Positions 55,510-64,000 of a DNA stretch of 64,000 bases are shown here, in pieces (position 1 is the stretch's first letter; every line of letters starts with the position of its first letter). The notes beneath the pieces are model-generated. The model worked only from the letters and a program-made list of their open reading frames with translations. It was not told where the DNA came from and searched no databases. The position numbers were made by a program, and so were the translations under genes. The DNA is from Acheta domesticus (taxonomy: Eukaryota; Arthropoda; Insecta; Orthoptera; Gryllidae): assembly GCA_031308135.1 (NCBI GenBank), contig JAHLJT010000631.1, positions 7,941,286 through 8,005,285 on the forward strand, read 5' to 3'.

Positions 55510-58455
55510 TATGAAGCCTGAATTAAATTTCTAGTTGTCTATGAGGTAATGAAAGAAAAATGATCGGAAATGTGACTTCTCTATTACGCCAATGTCACTT
55601 TAAATACCTTCACAGAGAATGTGAATTAATACCGACCAAAGTGAGAATAAGAAAATAAAATCGTAAACCTACCTGTAACTAAAGCAAATCGTTCTTCATT
55701 AAACCGTTTCTTAATTTCTACACTTACATTTCCTGCGTTTTGTCAAATTATGTCCGCCTCATGCCATGTTTGTTTATCGTATCTTCGATAAAATACATAA
55801 ACCATTTGAGATTAATTCGGTTTTAAGAAGTACTTAAAAATAATAGTTATTGCATTTTCAATTCACCTCCAGCTAAATAACAGCTCACGTCTCAAGCCTG
55901 CTAAAAATGTACTTAAAAAAGTAAGTGCTACCTGCCGAACTTGCCCGTAGCGCTGCCTGTGTCGGATTAGCAATTCACTTTTTCGACTCTCCGCGACGTT
56001 GCCACGTTTCTATTCAGGACTTGGAGTCGTTGATAATCTCATATTTGCACAAATACTTGCATATCATTGAAATAAACTCACCAGAGTAGCCAAGAACTCG
56101 AATTCTACACGCCAATACACAAGATCTCACGAATAGCACAATCGAACCTAATCTAACCACAAAATTGAAATGAATGATTGATGCCGTAATCAAGCATATT
56201 CAAGTATGTTATTAAACGATTCTGCCGCCACAGGCGCTTGAATTAAAGTTCACACTTCCTGCAAAGAAAGATTGAACATGCTTTTTAAACATTTATTTCT
56301 GCCTGTTCAATTCTGATTTAATTTATGTAGTCAAAAAACAGTAAACGCTGGATGTGACGTATGGGCGAGATCATCTGCCATTTTTTTCAGGGGTTTGAAT
56401 ATTGAATGTAACAATAATGTTTACGCAATTTTCATTTACTGAACGTAAAAAACTGTGTCATACTATCGGGAGAAGTGCAATTTGTAGATGCAACAATTAG
56501 TATTTCTCAACAAGAGAATTTTACGAATATAATAAAACAAATAGAAAAAATGAACGGTAAAAAACTCGTATCGTTGTCTAGGAGTGTCGTACGGATTATC
56601 ATACATCATTTCTGTAAACTAATTTCTGATTAACCTTATCCCTCAGAAATATTATGTTATTAGCATACAAAGAAAAACTTATTAATAATTTTAATGGAAC
56701 GTATTTCATATATAATATGTTTTTATATTTCATACGATTATAATCTAGGAACGTGTCTCTTTAAAACCATATATGAAGCTAATGCCTGAAAACTTAACTT
56801 AAAATCATTGCTGACGTAGTATACGAAATAATACGTATATAAGATATACCTATTTTAAGGACAATGCTTACTATACTTAAAAAACACGCGTAGATGCACC
56901 TTTTTTGGAAGTAAACACATTGCATCCTTTACCTGGTGAAAGAAACTATAGTTAAAAAGGGTTATTTATTACTTCTTTTTTACAAAATCGCGAAACGATG
57001 CAGTTACAGATGTTCCGATCATAATGGGTTATAACATCTTGTAGCTGCATTAATTAACTATGGGGAATATGTATTTTCCATTGAGCAAAGAGTAAGCATA
57101 ATTAGAGTATAAAAAAGACAAATTCAGTACTAATACGAGTTTATTTTAAACTAGAGCAGGAAAGGAAAATTCTTTTGAAAGTGAAATATGAAAAGCTCTG
57201 TACGTTTCAAAAAGAATATCGATTTGCTATTGATGGTCTAACGAAAATATAATGTAAATATAAATTTAAAGGTAAGAGAACACCTTACGAGGGACTACAG
57301 ACATTTATTGTCGATTTCCAACACATATTAGTTATCAATGCACATAATCCATCATTCTCATAGTATGCAACTTTTGTTTCACCCAGAAATTCTGCAAGGA
57401 AGGTATAAATAAATTATAGTTAATGGGACATGCATTTGTAACATAATCTAAAATCAAAATGGAAGGCACCAACTGAAATATTCGTTGAAACAAAGGATTG
57501 CAACTTACTTAATGTAACATGGGTCGACGTAATACGAGGTAATTATCAAGCTGGCTAAAATATGAAAATAATATTCCACTTTCGATGATAATAACAGCAC
57601 ATATTGCAAAGTAAATATACATTATCGAACGTTTCCATTTCTCAATAGATTTCTGCCGTGAATACTTCATACTTCAATACTTCTTACAAGCAATGGTCCA
57701 GTCTCAGTAACTCAATTGTTACGCATAGATTCACTTTCCATTGTTACATATTTGATTCCATACTTCTTCCGTGTTTTCACAATTTAATCAAATTCCATGA
57801 CAAAAATAAGATGGGCGATGTACGCAATATGAATACGAAAAAAATAATGTATTAATGAATTGCAATCTTAGATTATTAGAATTATTCTAATAAGTGACAC
57901 TAATTTGTAAAATAATTTTTTTCTACTGGTAAATATTCTCGAAAATAGTTATCTGTAGTTATCTGGAATATGTGATGCCTTTTCTTACTTTAAAAACTGT
58001 GTAAAAATACATGTAAGAAGCATTGAAAATGAAATAGCATATCTAATAAATTTAAAAACATAACTATTTCCATCTCTCTGGAAATCATCAAATATTCAAC
58101 CAAACTAAACTTCATACATTAAGAATAGCCACTGAGAATTTACGATTTAATAAAACGATATTTTATAGAAAAAAAATGAAAAGATTTCATTCGAATATAT
58201 TTTTCTTTCGTGTTTTATTGACACTCTCGTCGATTTAATGCGTCAACACCAGCTTTTCAAGAAATGTGAAATTTCAATTTCGTGTTGTAATAATTTATTC
58301 AAGGTTCATTTACTATCAAGATCTGCCTAAACAGACGAACTAACGCAACAAACGAATAATACAATAAAATACTAGTACAAAAGTATTCACACAGTAAAAA
58401 ACCTTTTTTACGTAGGATACCAAGAGTGTCAGCAAATTTATTTTTCCGCAAGGAC
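55510..58455. other. AT-rich, nothing recognised
   Basis: Nearly 3 kb with no supported gene, RNA or shared repeat apart from weak similarity noted near 56456. Confidence 0.55.
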
Positions 58456-58461
58456 GACAAT

Positions 58462-58545
58462 GTAAACAGCAAATATTTAATGGCAGGCGGACTTTTCCTT
58501 GGAGCCTTGCTGTCGCATGACTTAAGCTGTGTTGTAAGCATTGAT
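58462..58545 (+). other. Possible coding fragment of an unrecognised repeat, copy 2
   Basis: 28 codons reading VNSKYLMAGGLFLGALLSHD then LSCVVSID, gap-free match to 39571-39654. The open frame continues to a stop about 55 nt on (codon after VRAVKQ). Ten silent changes against six replacements point to earlier protein-level constraint. Confidence 0.4.
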
Positions 58546-58559
58546 GCACTGAATATGAG

Positions 58560-59100
58560 AATTCAGGCAGTTCGCGCTGTAAAACAATAAACGGAATAAC
58601 ACAATCAAATACGTGGGTTGGGGCGTAAGTCATGGAATTGTTTTAGAGGTGAATACGAGTACGGGTGGAAAATGTAAAATATACACATGAAAGGGTAGAA
58701 TATGAACTAAATGCATGGACCTTTAACGACACACCAAAATTGTCGTTCTCATATTTATTAAAGAATTTGAAATGACAGTATTGGTTTCACGTTCCAAAGC
58801 ATTTTAGCATTCACGAGTTCACAAAATACCAAAAACATTACATACCCGTTCTAAAGCCCCAATTCGGTAGATGCTCGATAACCGCACATGCTACGTTTGT
58901 CCGCACACTCACAGGTCGCCACGTGCGTTGCTGGTCACTGGTTGCTACCCGTCCTCGCAGAAATTCTCGTGACCATCTCGCAACCGATATGGAAGGGTAT
59001 TATTCCCAAGAACTTTCACAATTTCCTGTGACATTCTCGAGCATTTATCCCATGGAGAACGGCTGTCTTGAAGTATGAACGCTGCTCGAAACATGTTACA
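58560..59100. other. Unassigned sequence
   Basis: No supported feature. Confidence 0.5.
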
Positions 59101-59406
59101 TTCACTGTCAGAAATTTCCGCATTACTTTTAATGTAAAAGTACATTAAAGTAAGTATCATGTACAGAAATGAAATTTAATGTACACGTACAGTAACTTTA
59201 AAGTACGTGTGCATTAAAGGTAATGTACGTGTACAATTAAATTTACTGTATGCGTGTACATTAAATTTACTGTACGTGTAAATTAAATTTAATTTACGTA
59301 CATGATACTTACTTTAATGTACTTTTACATTGAAATTACTGTATGTGTGCATGAAATTTACTGTACATGTACTAACTTTAATATTTAAAATTTGTTCAAA
59401 GAATTG

Positions 59407-59480
59407 TCACGCCGACCGGGATTCAAACCCGTGTTTCCTGGTTTACGCCCAGTTGCTCTAACCATTATCCTATCGAGACA
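59407..59480 (-). mobile_element. tRNA-like cassette 1
   Basis: Minus strand: tRNA-like D-arm ggataatggttagagca, anticodon-arm ctgggcgtaaaccag, T-arm with B box gggtttgaatcccgg. Acceptor pairing is poor and position 33 is C rather than T, so this is a SINE head or tRNA pseudogene rather than a functional tRNA. Confidence 0.55.
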
Positions 59481-59659
59481 ATCAATTCTTTGAACATGTT
59501 CTTAGGCCTGATGAATTGCCCGTTGGGATTTATGCAATTGTCACATTTTTGGACGCGTTTACGCTCGGAATTATGTCCCGCAGATGTAAAGAATACTAAG
59601 TTCTGACCTTGTTACTGAGTAACAAATGTATTTTAATATCTAAGTTGGTTCAACGAATA

Positions 59660-59733
59660 GTCACCCCGACCGGGATTCGAACCCGGAACTTCTGGTTTAC
59701 GCGCAGGTGCTCTAACCACTGAGCTATTGCGAC
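59660..59733 (-). mobile_element. tRNA-like cassette 2
   Basis: Minus strand: tagctcagtggttagagcac, cgcgtaaaccag, B box ccgggttcgaatcccgg. The T stem is perfect but the acceptor stem does not pair well. It lies 253 bp from cassette 1 in the same orientation, with shared flanks (ttcttagg, tgcccgt or tgcccac, gcgtttacgctcgga). Confidence 0.55.
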
Positions 59734-60504
59734 ATTTGTTTCAGCAGGTTCTTAGGTCTAATGTATTGCCCACTATGATATGTATAATATATTCTTTACG
59801 TCTACGGAACATATTTCTTTAGACGTAATATATATTAAATATGTATTAACTCTACCTAATTATGTATATTATTTATAATTGTCACTACTTCTTCACCTGT
59901 TTTGCACGCGTTTACGCTCGGAAATATGTTTCGTAGCCGTAAAGAGTACTAAATTCTCACATTGTTACAGTGACAATTCTTTGAAAAAATTTAAATATTT
60001 CCGAAGGATTTGAATAAATTGTTAACTAAAGAATTAGAGTACTTTGTACATCACTACAATTTCATTTGTTACCGATTTGAACGTAAATACGAATTTTAAA
60101 CATTTATATTTTTTGTATACATGTTGAAAATATATTTCAAATTTATTATACGTAAGTTCAAATAGCGGAAGAAAATATTTCTAAAACCTACACTGATTTT
60201 AATTTAAACATTAAATTTAATGTACAACACATTAATATCGGTTTAATTTACAAGATAAATAACGTTTAATGTAGTCCTACATTAAATATACATTGATTTT
60301 AAATTTAACATTAAATTTAATGCATAAACACATTAAAATCGCTTTAACGTACGTGGAACATTAAAACTACATTGATTTTAATTTACACATTATATTTAAT
60401 GCACATGCACATTAATATCGTTTTAATGTACACGATACATTAAATTTAATGTGGAAAAGTGCATTAAACTACATTCAATTTAATGTAATTTCTGACAGTG
60501 TTCA

Positions 60505-61068
60505 TCTCGCACAGCGGTAGTTGGACAACGGATTTCACGTTGCTTTCTGTACTAATCGAGACACTCACAGAGACCTCTGTGAATGTGAACACACTTTACT
60601 GCAGCATTTCTCTCACGCAACACATATAATTGTGCGCTTCGATCTCATTTCTCTTAGAAAAAAAAATAGTTACCATGACTTCTGCCCCAACTCTCGTATT
60701 TGCATTTTTCAGTCAAAATTGAAACTGTTTTCCACTGTTGTTTTTTTCTGTGTATCTAACGAGATACCCGTGTAATTTTTACTGGGTATCTAACGAGATA
60801 CCTAGTAATATCTATGGATAAATAGACATAACTCACACCGTCGGGGCCGCAGAGTTTTCTTTTAATTTCTGCACGCAATGAAAATTAATAATGTAGATTC
60901 TTCCACAAACAAGTCACGGTTACAAAGCTAATATTTTTTACCAAGATATATTTTTCTCGTATTTTAAAACTTTTGAAAACTATCAAATGAATGAATGTAA
61001 GATGATTCAGTTCAAAGTACACAATGAATCGAAACAGAAAAAAACCGAAACACCAACACACGACTCCC
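60505..61068. other. Sequence before the 61-kb coding exon, nothing recognised
   Basis: A short duplication (tctaacgagatacc at about 60756 and 60788). No upstream exon of the 61-kb gene was identified. Confidence 0.5.
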
Positions 61069-61070
61069 AG

Positions 61071-62935
61071 GAATTGTAAGTATTTCATTGTTTGATGACC
61101 ATTCAGAAAATGATAAGGGCGCTTTTATTTTACACAGGCTTGATGAAATGAAAGGGCGAGTCGTCCCAAAGACTCCTACTGACAAAAAACGTAACACCAT
61201 TTGTCGACGATCCATTGCAAGCTCTTGGAACTTCCCACTCACACGTCGGCTGAGGCCACGAAGTGGCAGCGGGGATCTGCTGAATGCGACTGTTGCAATG
61301 AGCCACCTCAGCGTCAAGCGACGAAGGCCTACGAGGAGTTCGTCTCGGCAAGACTTGCACAAAAGCTTCGCACGACACAAACTGACGCCCATCGCTTCAT
61401 CGACAAAGCCACATCAATCGTCATCTTCCTGCGAGTGTGAAGTCAATGATTTTGCGTCCCCAACGCTTCAGTGGCTAGACGCTTCTGGCGTTCGCGTTAA
61501 CAATTATGACTTTCACTATAGAAGAGCTGACGTATTCGGGAAATACAAGTCCCACAAGATAAAAGAATCTTCAGGACAGGGCGGAAACAAAAACTTCACA
61601 TTGTTCAAGTTGGTGTCACCTACCTCTTCTTCCCTATCTTATGAAAATAAACCCAATGATACTGGGTCAGTAAAGCTAAAGGAAGTAGATTCTTCCAGTT
61701 TTCGCAATTACCAAGATGATTCAGTGTATCATAAAGCTGAAGAATGTAGCAGACACGACCCCGAGAAGATGAAAGGTGTTAGTAAAACGAGTGACAGAGG
61801 AGATTTGCAAAGCCCATCAAGTGATTTTAAATCCGTACATAAAGCACCGGGATACTGCGGCGACGATCACAAGAATTATATCGTCGCTTCATGCGACCTC
61901 GACTTGGAGCAACACGTGACTGAATTGCCCGGGTCAACGCTTACTAAAAGTACGTCTGGATTGGATATACCAGTGACTGTTATTTATTCTTCTTCCCGAC
62001 CATTCTTATCGGCGTCTTCTCGGACCACGAACTTTAGTTCTCTTTCAACAACAACCATTCCGGTGCAAAATGATCTGGGTGTTCGCTACGTAGAGGAATA
62101 TAACAAAAGTGCAGGGATCTTAACAACCTGCCTCATCGCTCACACTCAAAAGGAAGATGAAGTGACTGCTTCTACTTCTTCGATGTCGTCTATAAAAGAG
62201 GAAGATCTTGATACCTTTTTCATGTCGGAAGTCTTTTCACAACCATCATCGAATCTACTTGTGGAAAGTGAATCGCTGGCATCTGATCTCCTGTCTGAAG
62301 TGTCTGAATCAGACGTATCGATATCCGACTCCGCATCGTCTGGGGGACTTTCTCCACTTCCTTTTCATGAAGCGGGATTGACCACTCAATCGAAACTGTA
62401 TCTGGCACTCCTCTCAGATTGGGAAGCGGATCAAAGGGGCTTCGTCAACCCAAAATCTGTTGCCGCCATATCCGACCGGTGTGTCAGTGACACCTCCTCC
62501 CAGACCGCCTTCGCCCCCTACTCGACCAACTTCACCCATTCAGCTTTCCAGGCGAAGGCTGCACATCGACCTCCTGGCAACGCAGGTGCCGTCTCCACCG
62601 CCACCACCGTTGCCTCTTCCACCGACCTTGCCTCCCACTGTATCCGAGATAACAGCTCCCAAGAGGCCAGATCGGTCACTGCAACCGCCACCTCCACCGC
62701 CGCCACCGCCCTCGACTATTAAGCCTCATCTGCCATCTCGGCCACCTCCATTCCTGCATCACGCCCGCTTACCTCCACCTCCATTGCCGCCGCCTCCACC
62801 AGAAAGATGTTCTTTGTCTAACTCGACTCCACCGTCGACACAGCGCGTTTCGCCTCGCCAGTCAACGCCCGCCTTCTCACGATCTCTTTCCAACAACACT
62901 TACGAATATACCCTCAATCTCGATGCAGAATAGTA
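61071..62935 (+). CDS. Ser/Thr-rich, Pro-tailed protein, long exon with apparent frameshift
   Basis: The frame is open from 61028 and a candidate acceptor (cgactcccag) ends at 61070. The first in-frame ATG is at 61148, so either a 5' exon exists or translation starts there. The N-terminal half is basic (Arg/Lys-rich, with RRRPTRSSSRQ). The middle is Ser/Thr-rich and polar, with an acidic patch (KEEDLDTF, SESDVSISDS). Next comes a possible helix, SKLYLALLSDWEADQRGF. There is no signal peptide, membrane segment or known domain. Near 62460 the likely coding frame changes by one base to a proline-rich frame that ends at 62933. A possible polyadenylation signal, aataaa, lies near 63268. Looks disordered; the proline-rich tail suggests SH3, WW or profilin partners, which is inference. 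Family unrecognised. Confidence 0.6.
62460..62933 (+). CDS. Proline-rich C-terminal frame of the 61-kb gene
   Basis: Open in a frame one base off the upstream ORF. It encodes TPPPRPPSPPTRP, several polyproline runs, KPHLPSRPPPFLHH, then a non-repetitive end, SRSLSNNTYEYTLNLDAE and stop. In the Pro runs the variable base (cct, cca, ccg, ccc) falls at the third codon position of this frame, while the competing frame would have almost only C there. That favours this frame as the selected one. No GT-AG intron of plausible size and phase was found to bridge the frames, so an indel (real or assembly) near 62460 is the simplest reading. Confidence 0.6.
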   Translation: MPPYPTGVSVTPPPRPPSPPTRPTSPIQLSRRRLHIDLLATQVPSPPPPPLPLPPTLPPTVSEITAPKRPDRSLQPPPPPPPPPSTIKPHLPSRPPPFLHHARLPPPPLPPPPPERCSLSNSTPPSTQRVSPRQSTPAFSRSLSNNTYEYTLNLDAE

Positions 62936-62939
62936 GGTC

Positions 62940-64000
62940 TAGTTGAAATTCCCTAGTACGAACTTCAGTGTAAAATCAGTTGGCGAAAAATATTCCATAA
63001 ATTAAAGTTAATTCTACACTAAGAATTGAAAAAACATTTTTCTGTACATCGTTTGATAAAAATACTGTAAAAGCAATTCGAACTAATTGAATGCTTTAAT
63101 TTATAAGAAAACTCAAATGATACACAAATTAAATGTTATGGAAAAAATCTTTTTGTGGAGATAATACGTACAGAAAATTCACAAAAGGAAAAACGAGACC
63201 ATGATACATTTTAGGAAATAATTGTTAATCGAACAAAATTAACTGCTCGAAAAAAGTAATTGAAAATAATAAAAGCTAAGTACAATACACATTTCAAAAA
63301 ATAATAGGTATCTGATAACATTCTTTAAACAGATAAAATATTTTTACATTGTGAGAGAAGGAAGAGAGAGCGATTAAAATGACTGGGTCGCAAATGGATT
63401 AAAACGGAGGAGTCGGGCGAAAAACGCTCTAGCGCAGGCAAGCCACGGTATCGGACAATGTAACCAGCTTACTACAATTCAGTTGTGTCAAGGTCTCCTA
63501 CTGGTGGCAGTGGCACGCCTCGCGGCATCGTGCCATGCCACGAGCTTCTCTGCGCAACTAGCATCGGGAGAGGAAACCTATTAGTAACCCCGCCGTTTTA
63601 CAATAGTGATGGCGTTGTCTCTTGCGGTGGCATTATGAACTAGGTGGAAACGCGATTTCGTCGTGGCACTCGTGTCACGGACTCCCGCTTGTGGCATCGA
63701 CCTTGACAACACTTCTATAGTTCGCGGGCACTGCGTCAAATCGAGCAACTGGCCAAGATTACAAGTAAGCGTTGTACAAATTCCTTTGGAGTGGCGGTAC
63801 GTCTCTGGATATCTAGCCCACGATCATCTTTTGGAGAAATTAGTACCCAAAATTTAAAGATATTAATTACCATTTCCTCTACTAAAGTAAAGATGGTAAA
63901 ATGAAATACAACAGTAATATTTGAAGTTATCAATTAAGACAAAATTAAACATTTTGAATCGAAAGGATCTTGATTTAATAATCGCGAATAGTTAATGGTG
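62940..64000. other. Downstream flank, nothing firm
   Basis: AT-rich to about 63330, then moderately GC (63390-63800). An aataaa near 63268 could serve the upstream gene. The segment 63470-63860 has a short ORF of unknown meaning that I do not call. Confidence 0.5.

Larger units (their letters stand above)
59103..60500. mobile_element. 1.4-kb foldback element with TTTAATGTA-rich ends
   Basis: Perfect 14-bp terminal inverted repeats cactgtcagaaatt / aatttctgacagtg. Subterminal blocks (59120-59390 and 60190-60490) are dense in acattaaa, tttaatgta and gtacatta in both orientations. The centre carries two tRNA-like cassettes. Termini starting CACTG could fit CACTA-like or hAT-like families. Only TT is shared at the flanks, so the superfamily is open. 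No transposase is present. Confidence 0.7.

Noticed and set aside
59407..59733. Two functional tRNA genes
   Set aside because: T arms and D arms look right but acceptor stems pair badly and cassette 1 has C at position 33. They sit inside a mobile element.

Overview
This is eukaryotic nuclear DNA, most likely from an arthropod with a large, repeat-rich genome; a large-genome insect is the best guess. The reasons are split genes with GT-AG introns, AT-rich introns of several kb, many tRNA-headed SINEs and hAT-type MITEs, microsatellites, CpG-rich islands and no operon-like packing. Species cannot be read from the sequence, and the arthropod call is inference from repeat style. Only about 3 kb of the 64 kb supports protein coding.

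Genes. On the minus strand, four GC-rich exons (12938-12625, 8474-8216, 3377-2973, 979 or 1003-662) splice in compatible phases. They encode part of a NACHT-family (NLR-like STAND) NTPase with an intact Walker A, a Walker B of the NACHT type, and a sensor-1 strand that lacks the usual Arg. Both ends of the gene lie outside what can be seen: 3' exons are beyond base 1, and 5' exons are upstream of 12938, perhaps beyond the CpG island at 19.8-21.9 kb. On the plus strand at 61.07-62.93 kb is a long Ser/Thr-rich, probably disordered coding exon with a proline-rich C-terminal tail in a different frame. It implies a frameshift near 62.46 kb. I do not recognise its family.

Repeats. 15.6-18.9 kb holds GC-rich minisatellites, mainly a 13-bp unit repeated about 185 times with signs of higher-order structure. 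29.3-30.3 kb is GGTGGC-type low complexity. 34.1-35.56 kb is an eight-copy ~182-bp satellite. Three or four tRNA-derived SINE families are present: SINE-A with nine copies, SINE-B with three, SINE-C with one, and a tRNA-like pair at 59.4-59.7 kb. Three hAT-like MITEs are visible, two with clear 8-bp target duplications. There are several foldback elements, one family with three copies (8.8, 19.6 and 52.3 kb), and a 1.4-kb foldback at 59.1-60.5 kb.

Non-coding islands. About ten CpG/GC-rich islands of 200-500 bp stand out from the AT-rich background between 15 and 53 kb. Many carry embedded ATTA, ATAAAT or MEF2-like AT-rich motifs but no convincing ORF. I read them as candidate promoters or enhancers. 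A pair of 28-codon segments at 39.6 and 58.5 kb differ mainly at silent positions and look like fragments of an unrecognised coding repeat.
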